Origin: Xiheibacterium sp038325765
GTDB lineage: Bacteria > Myxococcota_A > Polyangia > Nannocystales > Nannocystaceae
Assembly: GCA_038325765.1 (NCBI GenBank)
Contig: JBBQJI010000027.1
Coordinates: forward strand, 33,062 to 97,061
Direction: 5' to 3'
Length of the DNA stretch: 64,000 nucleotides
Position numbers and translations under genes: made by a program. Shown piece after piece: positions 9,885-20,174 of this stretch. Position 1 is the stretch's first letter. Each line of letters opens with the position of its first letter. A model generated the notes under the pieces. That model did not search any database and was not told where the DNA came from. It saw nothing but the letters and a program-made list of their open reading frames with translations.

Positions 9885-10447
9885 CGCTCGAGCTCCTTGC
9901 GCAAAGAGGACATCACCCGGATCGCGCGGGCGTAGCTGCCCACTGCGAGCGCGTCGTCGCCCGCGCTGGTGGCGAGATCGCCGAGCGTCACCAACGCGCG
10001 AGCGCTCGCGCGATCGAGGGGCAGCGAGCGCTCGGGATCCAGCATCGGTTCGAGGAGATCGAGGGCCACGGCGACGCCCTCCGGGCGCGGGGCCAGAGTC
10101 TCACCCAACCGCGTCGCCAACTCCAGCCGCAGGATCTCGGCCTCGGCCAGCTCCGCGGGCACCGGCAGCGCGAGCCCTCGCCGCAACGCGGCAGCGCGGG
10201 TGTCGATGTCGTCGGCGAGGTCGGCCTCGCCGTGGATGCGGGCGACGCCTTCGATGTAGGCGAGACCCTCGCGGGTCGGCGTCGCGCTGCGCACGGGGTG
10301 CGTCGTCACGCGGGCGTCGGGCACCGCGGCGTCGCCATCGCGGGCGTCGTCATCCTGCGGATCGCAGCCGCCGAGCGTCGCGATGCCGAGCGTCGCGATG
10401 GCGGCACCCAGCACCACGCGCTGCGACCATCCACTGCGCCGCCTCAT
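9881..10447 (-). CDS. Lipoprotein with helical repeats, unknown function
   Basis: The 188-residue product has a signal peptide with lipobox LGGC followed by an Asp-rich linker (DPQDDDARDGD) that would favour outer-membrane retention under Lol rules. The rest is helical and Ala/Leu-rich, ending with a TPR-like unit (LVTLGDLATSAGDDALAVGSYARAIRVM). I do not recognise the family. It overlaps both neighbours by ATGA, so it is co-translated with the anti-sigma-like protein upstream and the Cys-rich lipoprotein downstream. Confidence 0.65.
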   Translation of the reverse strand: MRRRSGWSQRVVLGAAIATLGIATLGGCDPQDDDARDGDAAVPDARVTTHPVRSATPTREGLAYIEGVARIHGEADLADDIDTRAAALRRGLALPVPAELAEAEILRLELATRLGETLAPRPEGVAVALDLLEPMLDPERSLPLDRASARALVTLGDLATSAGDDALAVGSYARAIRVMSSLRKELER

Positions 10448-11055
10448 CGTTCGCCCTCCACCGCCGGCCCGCGGGCATCACCGGGGCCCACAGCCGCCCC
10501 CCGGCCCGACGCCGAGCCCGACGCCAAGCGGGACGAATACTCGGCGGCGATCCGACCCGCGAGTGCGCCGTCTTGTGCACCCGGCACCCCGCCCAGCGCC
10601 TCGCGTGCCTGCACGCCGAGCGCCGCGGTGGTGGCCCGCGATGCCGGGGTCGACGGCTGCAGTCCGCGGTGGGACGACAGCATCGGCACCAGTGCCAGCC
10701 CAGCCGCAGTGGCGATCGCGACCCACGTTGCGCGCCACGTGGGCGGCGACGGTACGGGATGCGCCGCGGCGCCGCTGCGCGCGACGACCTTGCGCCACAC
10801 CCGGTGCCGCTCGAGCTCGCCGAGTGCGTCGACGTCGCCGAGCCCCCCGCGGAGAAATCCGTCGGCGTGGAGCACCGGCGGATGGGCGAGCACGAACGCG
10901 GTGCGGACGGCCGCGTCCCCGGCCCAGGCACCGAAGGGCCCGGCCTCGAGCACGGGGTCGAACTCGGGCTCGCCGAGGGCGCGCAGCTCCGCGGCGATCC
11001 GCGAGCGCTCGTCGTTCCCCTCACCCGGGGCCCTGGTGTTGTGATCAGTGGTCAT
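10444..11055 (-). CDS. Membrane protein beside the ECF sigma gene, possible anti-sigma factor
   Basis: This 203-residue protein has a cytoplasmic-looking N-terminal half (about residues 1-100, acidic and helical), one membrane segment (TWVAIATAAGLALVPML) and an Ala/Gly/Ser-rich periplasmic tail. The order sigma factor, then a single-pass membrane protein with an ATGA overlap, is the classic arrangement of an ECF sigma factor and its anti-sigma factor. No zinc-binding HxxxCxxC motif is visible, so the anti-sigma role is inferred from position and topology only. Confidence 0.62.
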   Translation of the reverse strand: MTTDHNTRAPGEGNDERSRIAAELRALGEPEFDPVLEAGPFGAWAGDAAVRTAFVLAHPPVLHADGFLRGGLGDVDALGELERHRVWRKVVARSGAAAHPVPSPPTWRATWVAIATAAGLALVPMLSSHRGLQPSTPASRATTAALGVQAREALGGVPGAQDGALAGRIAAEYSSRLASGSASGRGAAVGPGDARGPAVEGER

Positions 11056-11669
11056 GGATCTCCGAATGCGAGGCTCGGGCCCTCGCCGTAGCGCTCGGCG
11101 TAGAGCTTGCGAAAGGCTTTGCAAGCCCGGAAGAGCAGGACGTCGAGCGTGCCGACCGAGACCTCCATCTCGACCGCCGCCCGATCCCTGGGCACACCCT
11201 CGACCAGCCGCAGGCGCAGGACCTTCCCGTAGCGCGGGTTGATGTGCTCGAGGCACACGTCGATGCGCGACCGCAACAGATCGGTGACCTCGCGCTCGGC
11301 GGTCGCGCTCTCGCCGGTCGCGCCGTCCTCGTCGGCGACGAACTGCTCGAAGCCGTCGGGCCAGCCGGTGAAGCGCCCCGCCTTGCGCAGGTGATCGAGG
11401 GCCAGATTCTTGGCGATGCGGATGAGCCAGGGCAGCACGCCCTTGCCCTGCCAGCGGAATCGGCCGATGTGCTCCATCGCGCGGACGAACGTGTCGGCGA
11501 GGAGGTCCTCGGCCAAGGTGCGATCGTGGACGAGCGGGACGATCGCGAAGCGGTGGACCGACGCGGCGTAGCGCTCGTACAGCGCTCGCATCGCGGCGGC
11601 ATCGCCGGCCTGGGCGCGCTCGACCAGGGCTCGTTCGATGGACTCGTCGGCATCGGGTTGGATGTTCAC
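11052..11669 (-). CDS. ECF-family RNA polymerase sigma factor
   Basis: The 205-residue protein has sigma region 2 (AMRALYERYAASVHRFA, LAEDLLADTFVRAMEHIGRF, LPWLIRIAKNLALDHLRKAG) and region 4 (INPRYGKVLRLRLVEGVPRDRAAVEMEVSVGTLDVLLFRACKAFRKLY), and lacks regions 1 and 3, as ECF sigma factors do. The frame is open upstream to 12029, but that extension is low-complexity Arg/Ala/Gly sequence; the GTG at 11669 places region 2 at the usual distance. It heads a four-gene coupled cassette (membrane protein, two lipoproteins), so it probably answers an envelope signal. Confidence 0.8.
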   Translation of the reverse strand: MNIQPDADESIERALVERAQAGDAAAMRALYERYAASVHRFAIVPLVHDRTLAEDLLADTFVRAMEHIGRFRWQGKGVLPWLIRIAKNLALDHLRKAGRFTGWPDGFEQFVADEDGATGESATAEREVTDLLRSRIDVCLEHINPRYGKVLRLRLVEGVPRDRAAVEMEVSVGTLDVLLFRACKAFRKLYAERYGEGPSLAFGDP

Positions 11670-12139
11670 CTGCGTCGCGTGGGCCACCGAATCCGGGCCG
11701 CTGGGTTGCACCGGAATCCGACCCACGGGCCCCTCGCGGGAGGGCAGTCCCGGGTCGGCGTCCCGAAAGGTGACCGGCACAAGGACCGACGGCGTCGCGG
11801 CTCGCACCGCAGGGGGTTCTCCTTGCGCGGCAAAACGCGGTCCGGAGCCCGAGCTTACATCGAACCGGGCGCGCCTGGCCGTCCGGCCGACGCCCGCCGC
11901 GGGGCAGGTCCATGCGCCCGCTGTATGCGCCCGCTCTGCGCGCCCGCTCGCGCGCCCGCTCTGCGCGCCCGCTCGCGCGCCCGCTCCAGGCTTTCGGCGT
12001 GGGATGGCCGCCGGGCGAAACCTCGACACGCCAAACGCCGTCTAGGGAGCGCTCCGGCTTGACCCGCTGGCGCCCTGGCGGTACTCGCCCCAAGGGGCGC
12101 CATACCTCGGCCCCGCCGCACCCCCCGTCCAGGCATCCC
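11670..12139. other. Divergent intergenic region (470 bp) between ECF sigma and TolC-like genes
   Basis: No convincing gene lies here, although GC bias leaves long frames open. It holds a run of tandem GC repeats (11913-11987) and, for the rightward TolC-like gene, TTGACC (12059-12064) with TACTCG 17 bp downstream (12082-12087), a weak candidate promoter about 55 bp before the GTG start. Confidence 0.5.
11913..11987. repeat. Degenerate 12-bp tandem repeat, GCGCGCCCGCTC
   Basis: About five to six copies of a GCGCCCGCT core occur, the last four as near-exact 12-bp units. The unit is made of alternating G and C and lies in the divergent intergenic region, outside any supported gene. Confidence 0.7.
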
Positions 12140-13855
12140 GTGCTGCTTCTCACGACCCTCGCGCTCACGCTCGCCTTCGAACCCGCACCTGGGCCCGCGC
12201 CTGGACCCGCGCCCACGGCAGCGACGCAACCCCAGCCCGGCGACGTGCCGGCGGACGCCGACCGACCGCCCACCGCCGAGTCGGCGAGCGAGACGGAGAT
12301 GATCGATCCGGGCGCCGGCATCGATGCCCGGCTGCCGGACGACTACATGCCGCCATTCCCATCGGACACGCTCGAGCTGTCGACCGTGCTGCAGGTCGCG
12401 GTGCGCGACAACTTCGATCTCAAGACCAACGCGTTCGACAGCGACATCTCCGAGACCAACGTCCTCGCAGCGCAAGGCGCCTACGACCTGCAGCTCACCG
12501 CTGGGATCAGCGCCAACGCCTCCAAGACTCCCCAGCGCGGTTCGCAGTTCACCATCGCCACCGGTGCGCGAACGCTCAGCGCCAACGCCGGGTTCATCCG
12601 CCAGTTCGCGACCGGCGGCAACATCTCGCTGCGACTCGACGTCGCCCGCCAGCAGCAGGATCAGGCGGCGAACTTCCTCGACGCGAACGCCGGCTCGACC
12701 ACGCTGTCGACCTACCGCATCGCGCCCACGCTCACGGTCAACCATCCGCTGCTGCGCGGCGCCGGGCTCAAGATCGGCCGCGCCGAGATCAACAAGGCCA
12801 AGATCGCCGTCAGCCAGGCCCAGGCCGCCCGCATCGTCACCGCGCAGAACCTCGTGCGCGACGTGGTGTCGGCGTACTGGGACGTCCTCGCCGCCCACCG
12901 CGATCTGCAGAACAAGCGCAACAGCGTCGGGCTCGCCACCAAGCAGCTCGAGCGCACGCAGGCGCTGGTCGCCGCCGGCCGCAGCTCGCCGGTCGACGCC
13001 AAGGCCGTCGAGCAAGCCCTCGCGGCGCGCGAGAGCGACGTCATCAACGCCGAGAACGTGCTGCTCGACACGAGCGTCACGCTGCGCACGCTCATGGGCC
13101 AGCAGTTCGACGGCAAGGACACCCTCGGGGTGCTCCCGGCCACCGATCCGATCGTGCGCCCGCGATCGGTGAACGTCGCCGACGAGGTCACCCGCGCCAT
13201 CGCCCAGAATCCCCAGGTCCGGCAGCTCGAGCTGTCGCTCGCGAGCGGCCGCATCGACGAGATGGTCGCAGCCAACGCCCGCCTGCCGCAGCTCGACTTC
13301 GACGGCGCCTTCGTGCCCACCGGCCGTAGCACCGACCGCGTCTCCGACGCGGCGACGGGCGATCCGGGTCAGGAGGGCGGCTGGGGCGAGGCGTTCCGCA
13401 ACTTCTTCAACGAGGACATCGCCAGCAACGGCCTGCTCGCCGACTGGAGCGTCTCGGGATCAATGAGCCTCACGTGGTCGATCCGCAACCGCACGGCCAA
13501 GGGCCGGCACGAAGCCGCGAAGATCGCGATCCGTAGCACCGAAGCCGCGCTCGCCCAGAGCAAGCAGACCGTCGCCGCCGGCGTGATCCGCTCGGCCAAC
13601 GGCCTGCGCACCGCGGGCAAGGTGATGGACGTCTCGGAGATCTCCGTCGAGCTCGCCAAGGAGAACCTCGCTGCCGAGCAGGCACGGTTCGACGTCGGCC
13701 GCTCCACCAACTACGACGTCTTGCTCCGCCTCGACCAGCTCGACCTCGCCCAGAACCAGGCGCTCACGGCGCAGATCAACTACCTCAAGGCGCTCGCCCA
13801 GCTGCAGGCCTTCTCCGGCGAGATCCTGCCGGCGTACGGCATCGACACGCCCTGA
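12140..13855 (+). CDS. TolC-family outer-membrane efflux protein
   Basis: TolC-type trimers form an outer-membrane channel with a long periplasmic helical barrel for export by ABC or RND pumps. The 571-residue protein has a hydrophobic start (MLLLTTLALTLAF), a Pro/Ala linker, and two outer-membrane efflux protein domains, each with the helical signature (AQGAYDLQLTAGISANA; QLERTQALVAAGRSSPVDAKAVEQALAARES and LAKENLAAEQARFDVGRSTNYDVLLRLDQL). GTG at 12140 was chosen because it begins at the signal-like segment; upstream frame is repeat DNA. No pump gene is adjacent; the ABC pair at 7.2-9.4 kb is the nearest candidate partner (inference). Confidence 0.85.
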   Translation: MLLLTTLALTLAFEPAPGPAPGPAPTAATQPQPGDVPADADRPPTAESASETEMIDPGAGIDARLPDDYMPPFPSDTLELSTVLQVAVRDNFDLKTNAFDSDISETNVLAAQGAYDLQLTAGISANASKTPQRGSQFTIATGARTLSANAGFIRQFATGGNISLRLDVARQQQDQAANFLDANAGSTTLSTYRIAPTLTVNHPLLRGAGLKIGRAEINKAKIAVSQAQAARIVTAQNLVRDVVSAYWDVLAAHRDLQNKRNSVGLATKQLERTQALVAAGRSSPVDAKAVEQALAARESDVINAENVLLDTSVTLRTLMGQQFDGKDTLGVLPATDPIVRPRSVNVADEVTRAIAQNPQVRQLELSLASGRIDEMVAANARLPQLDFDGAFVPTGRSTDRVSDAATGDPGQEGGWGEAFRNFFNEDIASNGLLADWSVSGSMSLTWSIRNRTAKGRHEAAKIAIRSTEAALAQSKQTVAAGVIRSANGLRTAGKVMDVSEISVELAKENLAAEQARFDVGRSTNYDVLLRLDQLDLAQNQALTAQINYLKALAQLQAFSGEILPAYGIDTP

Positions 13856-13871
13856 CCCTGCCCCGCCCCAC

Positions 13872-13901
13872 TTGTAGGCCAAAGGCGGCACGTGCTAGGT
13901 T
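13872..13901 (+). promoter_or_regulatory. Candidate promoter, TTGTAG-N18-TAGGTT
   Basis: TTGTAG (13872-13877) and TAGGTT (13896-13901) are separated by 18 bp, the spacing seen at other starts in this window. The ATG of the small membrane protein is 48 bp downstream, with an AGGAG ribosome site. The hexamers are only moderately close to consensus. Confidence 0.3.
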
Positions 13902-13949
13902 GGGAAACCGGCCGCCACGCGGGTTGTCTGGGCCCCAGGAGATTCGACC

Positions 13950-14156
13950 ATGTCCTCCGCAGAAATCGCCGACAACAAATGGGAAGTGCAAGCCGCCAAG
14001 GCCCCGATCGCGACCATCGGTGGCCTCGCACAGCTGCTCATGATCGTCGGGTTCACCGCGCTGTTCGGGTACATCCTGGCGATGTCGATCGTCGCCATGG
14101 TGACGCCCAAGGCGGCCAACTCGCTCGAAGAGTCGTACAAGAACCTCAAGCAGTAG
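13950..14156 (+). CDS. Small single-pass membrane protein (68 aa)
   Basis: A CCAGGAG ribosome site lies 7 bp before the ATG. The product has a short polar N-terminus, one membrane helix (LLMIVGFTALFGYILAMSIVAMV) and a charged, helical tail ending KNLKQ. It is isolated, with its own upstream promoter-like pair, and converges on pgeF. The good ribosome site, clean topology and ordinary codon use argue for a real gene. No family is recognised; small proteins of this shape often bind larger membrane complexes, but no partner is suggested here. Confidence 0.6.
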   Translation: MSSAEIADNKWEVQAAKAPIATIGGLAQLLMIVGFTALFGYILAMSIVAMVTPKAANSLEESYKNLKQ

Positions 14157-14193
14157 CGCGGACGCGCCACAGCGCGGAGGACACCGCCGGTCG

Positions 14194-14943
14194 TCAATCT
14201 TCGGCGGCGGTCGTCGCAAAGCCGATGAACGCGAGCATCTGCCCGATGCCCGCGCCATCGCGCCGGTACGAAAACCACCGTGTCCCATTCGCGTGGGAGC
14301 AGCCGCCGATGCGATCGATCGCGCGCGGTGGCACGCCGTGCGCCTCGAGCTGATCGCGCACCGCTGCCAGCAGATCGACGTGCGGTCGGGCGCTGCCGCT
14401 GATCACATAGCGCGGCTCGAACTGCGCGGCGACCTCGGGGCCGACCTCGAACGCCGCCTGCTCGATGCAAGGTCCGATCGCGGCGCGCAGATCCCCAGGC
14501 GAGACGCCGGCGTCCGCGAGGCGCCGGACCGTGCGGCCGACGATGTCGGCGACCGTCCCCCGCCAGCCGCTGTGGATCGCCGCCGCCACGGTGCCCGCAG
14601 CGTCCGCGAGCAGCACCGGCACGCAGTCGGCCGTCAGCACCCCCACCACGAGCCCGTCCTCGCGGCGGCACCACAGCGCGTCGGCGGTCGACTCGTTGCC
14701 GATCGCACAGGCGTGGAGCACCGCGTCGCCGTGGACCTGCCGGATGCAGCGCAGACGCCCGAGCTCGAAGCCCGCGGCCGTCGCGACGCGCCGTCGGTTC
14801 TCCGCGACTGCGTCGCGATCGTCGCCCCACTTGCTCGCCATGTTGAGGCTCGCGTATCGGCCCGCGCTCACCCCACCTTCGCGATCGGTGAATCCGTGGA
14901 CGAGGCCGAGGATCGCACGCAGCGCGGGGGCGGTGTCGAACAC
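14194..14943 (-). CDS. pgeF: Peptidoglycan editing factor PgeF (laccase-domain amidase family)
   Basis: PgeF (YfiH) removes L-Ser wrongly placed in cytoplasmic muropeptide precursors, keeping L-Ala in the stem peptide. The 249-residue protein shows the three catalytic or zinc-binding residues in their family motifs: His71 in RQVHGD, Cys107 in TADCVPVLL and His124 in HSGWRG. The end FSYRRDGAGIGQMLAFIGF matches the conserved tail. A GTG at 14943 lies 23 bp after the rluD-like stop; a longer start inside rluD is possible but adds an atypical Ala/Arg segment. Gene order rluD-pgeF is the same as in E. coli, where it is also downstream of rluD. Confidence 0.88.
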   Translation of the reverse strand: MFDTAPALRAILGLVHGFTDREGGVSAGRYASLNMASKWGDDRDAVAENRRRVATAAGFELGRLRCIRQVHGDAVLHACAIGNESTADALWCRREDGLVVGVLTADCVPVLLADAAGTVAAAIHSGWRGTVADIVGRTVRRLADAGVSPGDLRAAIGPCIEQAAFEVGPEVAAQFEPRYVISGSARPHVDLLAAVRDQLEAHGVPPRAIDRIGGCSHANGTRWFSYRRDGAGIGQMLAFIGFATTAAED

Positions 14944-14966
14944 GCCGACGAGTGTAAGGCAAGCGG

Positions 14967-15923
14967 CTAGCAGAGCGCGACGAGCAGCGCCGCGAGATCG
15001 GGCGGCAGCGCCGACGTCCAACCGACCCGGTGGCCGCGCGGATGCACGAACGACAGCTCGGCGGCGTGCAGCGCGTGTCGGCCCAGCGGGGCGACGGCGG
15101 CGCGCACCCGCGGATCGGCGGGCACGTGGCCGTAGAGCACATCACCGAGGATCGGATGACCGAGTTTACGCGCGTGCATGCGGATCTGGTGGGTGCGTCC
15201 GGTCTGCAGCACGAAGCGCACCAGCGCCGCGCCCGACAGCGCCTGCACCACCGCGGCGTCGGTCGTCGCACGGCGGCCACCGACGTCGGGCGAGAACCGC
15301 CGCCGCTCGGCCGGATCACGGCCGTGCCCGGTCTCGAGGTGCGTGCTCGTCCACGCCGGCACGCCGTACACGATGCCGAGGTAGGCGCGGCCGATGTCGT
15401 GGCGCCGGAACTGCGCCGCGAGGTGCTCCTGCGCCGCAGCGTGCTTGGCGACCACCAACAGCCCGCTGGTGTCCTTATCGAGGCGATGGACGATGCCCGG
15501 CCTGCTCGCGTCGTTGCCCGCGAGCACGGGCAGCGCATCGGGGCCGACGCCGAGGTGGCCGAGCACCGCGTTGACGAGCGTGCCCCTGCTGTGGCCCGGC
15601 CCGACGTGGACCGGCATGCCCGCGGGCTTATCGATCACCACGATGTCGTCGTCCTCGTGGACCACACACAACGCGATGGCCTCGGGCTCCGCCCGCAGCG
15701 GCGGCGCAGCGACGAGCTCGACACTCACCTGCATCGGCCGCGTCACGATCGTCGACGGGCGCAGCGGAGTATCGCCACCGGCGCGGACGAGACCGGCCGC
15801 GAACGCGCGGTGCAGCGCCGAGCGCGTCGCGACGACGCCTTGCTCGCGCAGCGCCCGGAGCACGGCGAGGTCGGCCCGCGCGAAGTCGGGCGCCAGCAAG
15901 AGCGACCAGGACCCGGCCGGCAC
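14967..15923 (-). CDS. rluD: RluA/RluD-family 23S rRNA pseudouridine synthase
   Basis: This 318-residue protein isomerises uridines in rRNA. It has an N-terminal S4-like part (about residues 1-75: LREQGVVATRSALHRAFAAGLVRAGG) and the catalytic domain with the nucleophile Asp in HRLDKDTSGLLVVAKH. Further family motifs are VIDKPAGMPVHVGPGH, GRRATTDAAV (in place of KxAxTxY) and TGRTHQIRMHARKLGHPILGD. GTG at 15923 overlaps the upstream gene's TAG. Position next to pgeF supports RluD (U1911/1915/1917), but RluA or RluC specificity cannot be excluded. Confidence 0.9.
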   Translation of the reverse strand: MPAGSWSLLLAPDFARADLAVLRALREQGVVATRSALHRAFAAGLVRAGGDTPLRPSTIVTRPMQVSVELVAAPPLRAEPEAIALCVVHEDDDIVVIDKPAGMPVHVGPGHSRGTLVNAVLGHLGVGPDALPVLAGNDASRPGIVHRLDKDTSGLLVVAKHAAAQEHLAAQFRRHDIGRAYLGIVYGVPAWTSTHLETGHGRDPAERRRFSPDVGGRRATTDAAVVQALSGAALVRFVLQTGRTHQIRMHARKLGHPILGDVLYGHVPADPRVRAAVAPLGRHALHAAELSFVHPRGHRVGWTSALPPDLAALLVALC

Positions 15924-16201
15924 TACCAGATCGGGGACTTCAGCGCAGCCATCGGCTTGACCACGCGGTCGACGATCGCCCGATCGTAGAAGTTGCGCTT
16001 GAACAGCTCGGGCGTCACCGCGGCGCGGAACAGGTCGCGCCCTTCGGTGATGAGACTCGACAGATCGGGGTCGTCGAAGAACGTGTCGCCGAGCAGGGCC
16101 TCTTCGATGCGCTGCTTGTTGTAGAGGTAGATGTCCGAGGCGATCGCGCGGGCCTTCTGCTGCGCACGCTTCTCGTTGTCGATGAGCTGCTGGCCGGCCA
16201 T
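15923..16201 (-). CDS. Small hypothetical protein (92 aa) coupled to rluD
   Basis: This soluble, charged, helical protein (Lys/Arg/Asp-rich; IYLYNKQRIEEALLGDTFFDD, LFKRNFYDRAIVDRVV) lacks a signal peptide or membrane segment. Its TAG overlaps the rluD-like GTG, so the two are translationally coupled and probably form one transcript with pgeF. I do not recognise a family. The reading frame is open upstream, but the ATG at 16201 gives the first non-repetitive start. A role linked to rRNA or ribosome assembly is only a guess from coupling. Confidence 0.65.
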   Translation of the reverse strand: MAGQQLIDNEKRAQQKARAIASDIYLYNKQRIEEALLGDTFFDDPDLSSLITEGRDLFRAAVTPELFKRNFYDRAIVDRVVKPMAALKSPIW

Positions 16202-16411
16202 TGCTCGGTGAGGATGCCACAGGCGGACCGCCGGGCGCCAGCGGTCGACCGGTGCGGGCACGGCCAGCGCCCACGGCGGGCGAGCAGCACCGGCTCGACG
16301 TCCGTGCCGGCTCGACGTCCGTGCCGGCTCGGCGCTCGCGCCCCGCGCCGGTCCGTGGTGGCCTCGGCCTCCGGTCGGCCCGCGACGGGACCGCGGGGCT
16401 ACACTTCGGCG

Positions 16412-18588
16412 ATGCCGGTGCCGCCGACGTCGCTGAGCGAGGTGCTCAGCTCGCTGCTCGCGGCGACGGTGGCCTTCGCCATCGGCACCTCGGTGGTGCT
16501 GCGCGATCGCAAGCGCGACAACTTCGTGTTGTTCACGGTGTTCTGCTTCAACCTGGGGCTGTTCCACCTCGGGCGCTTCTTCTACGGATTCTCCGGGCTG
16601 ACGCTGTTCGATTGGTTCTCGCAGACGATCAGCCTGCTGCTGCCGTGGACCGCCGAGCGCAGCCTGTCGAGCTTCGTGCCTGCGGTCGGTGCGAGCCGCT
16701 ACAGCGGCTGGCAGCGGCGGCTGGGCACGTTGCTGGTCGCCGCCCAGACGGTGGCGCTGTTCTTCCCGTCCCTCACCGCGCTGCCGCAGTGGGAACTCGT
16801 GCAGTTGGTGCTCGGCGCCTACGTCATCGTCGGCCTGCTGCTGGCGACGACGCGCGTGTGGCGGGCGGCGCGGGCGGCCGAGGGCACGTCGGCGGCGCCG
16901 CGGCTGCGCTATCTCTTCTACGCGAGCCTCGCGACCTTGGTGCTGAGCTCGCCGTGGGTGCCGGCGGTCGGCCCGATCGTCACGGCGGTCTACCTCTACT
17001 TCGTCGCCCAGACGCTGGTGCGCGAGCGCCTGCTGGATCTGCCCGAGGTCGCGCTTCGCATCGTGAGCCTCAGCGTGCTGGTGGTCGTCGTCACCGGGCT
17101 GTACGCGCTGCTGCTGCTGTGGATCCCCGCCCGTGACGCCGACAACCGCACCCTGTTCGTGTTCAACGCCGCGGTCGCGTCGTTCGCGGTCTTGGTGCTG
17201 CTCGAGCCGGTGCGCACCGAGATCGAGTCGCGGCTCGAGGGTTGGCTGTTCCGCGATCGCAGCGTGCTACGCCAGATCCTCCAGCAGCTCCGGCTCAAGC
17301 TGCTCAACGTCATCGATCCCGACGAGATGGCCAAACTCGTGATCGAGGAGCTGCAGAACTCGGGGCGAGTCACGCAGGCGAGCCTGTACCTCATCGACCG
17401 CCAGGGCGCGGCGTTGGGCCTGGTGCGCCACCTGGGTCGGGTGCCGCTGGCGCGCCTCGATCTCGCGACGCGCCGCCCGCTGCTCGATCGCATGCTCCGC
17501 CACGGCACGCAGCTCCGCGACGTGCTCCAGCGCGAGCGACAGCGCGCCCGCCCCGAGGCCGAGGTCGAGCTCGACGAGATGCTCGAGACCCTCGGTGCGC
17601 TCGAAGCCAGCTTGGCGCTGCCGATCGTCGGTCGCCTGGGCCGCGACGAGGACCGCGGCGAGCCGGAGCTGCTCGGGGCCCTCTTCGTCGACGACGAGCG
17701 TCTGCTCGAGCCGTTCTCCCGCGAGGAGATCGAGCTGTTCGACGGCGTGGTTGCCCAGGCTGCGACCACGATCGCCAACTCGGCGGTCTACGAGGCCCGC
17801 AAGGAGCGCGACCGCCTCGCCGCCCTGGGTGAGATGGCGGCCGGCCTCGCCCACGAGATCCGCAACCCGCTGGGCGCCATCAAGGGCGCGGTGCAGGTGA
17901 TGGAGTCGCTCGACGACAAGCCCGGGCCGCAGGCGCGGGAATTCCTCGACGTCATCGTCGAGGAGGTCGACCGGCTCAACCGCGTGGTCAGCCAGTTCCT
18001 CACCTACTCGCGGCCGTTCAAGGGCGAGCACGCGGTCATCGATCCCCGCGACATCGTGGCGGCCACCGTGCGGCTCGTGCCCGAGTCGGTGCGCGACAAG
18101 GTGGCCGTTCGCGAGCGCGGCGTCGTCCCGCGCATCCGCGGCGACGGCGATGCGCTGCGCCAGGTGCTGCACAACCTCGTGCTCAACGCGCTCGATGCGA
18201 CCGCCGGCATGAGCGAGCCCGCCGCGGCGGTCGAGATCGCCCTGTCGGTGCGACGCCGCGGATTGCTGCGCGCCGACGCCGTCGCGATCGACGTCCGCGA
18301 CAACGGCCCCGGCCTCACCGCGCGCACCATGACCAATCTATTCGTGCCTTTCCACACCACCAAGAGCGGTGGCACGGGCCTTGGTCTGCCGATCAGCCAG
18401 CGCATCGTCGAGAACCATCAGGGCGTGATCGAGGTCGCCAACAACCCCGACGGCGGCGCGCGTTTCACCGTATTGTTACCCGTCCAGTCGCCCGTCGCCG
18501 GCGACCAACCCGCGCCCGTCCACGACGCGGACGCGGCATCCGACGAGAACCCTGCGGCCCTGCCCGCCCTGCCCGAGGCCCGCCCCAC

Positions 18589-18592
<4 letters not shown>
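16412..18592 (+). CDS. Membrane sensor histidine kinase (NtrB-like) with GAF domain
   Basis: The 726-residue protein has seven to eight N-terminal membrane helices (residues about 8-270), a GAF-like domain (about 290-455), a HisKA domain with phospho-acceptor His481 in GLAHEIRNPLGAIKGAV, and a HATPase domain (VLHNLVLNALDAT; DNGPGL; GGTGLGLPIS). A Pro/Ala-rich tail closes it. The helical N-terminus probably senses a membrane or lipid-soluble signal. Its stop overlaps the start of the response regulator (GTGA), so the two form a two-component pair. ATG 16412 was chosen because it lies 6 bp from a TACACT box. Confidence 0.9.
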
Positions 18593-20130
<1,538 letters not shown>

Positions 20131-20131
20131 T

Positions 20132-20161
20132 TTGACGCTCCGCCACCGGCGCGGGTATCGT
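20132..20161 (+). promoter_or_regulatory. Candidate promoter, TTGACG-N18-TATCGT
   Basis: TTGACG (20132-20137), 18 bp, TATCGT (20156-20161), and 13 bp to the ATG at 20175. A GTG at 20160 lies inside the -10 box and so is unlikely to be the start. Confidence 0.5.
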
Positions 20162-20174
20162 GGGCCCGCTCCTC

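Noticed and set aside
11913..11987. 12-bp GC repeat as coding sequence for an Arg/Pro-rich tail of the TolC-like protein
   Set aside because: A GTG with signal-like segment occurs after it at 12140, and the repeat gives no protein-like sequence in that frame.
11670..12029. Upstream extension of the ECF sigma factor (120 extra residues)
   Set aside because: The added sequence is repeat-derived Arg/Ala/Gly; GTG 11669 gives a normal ECF N-terminus.
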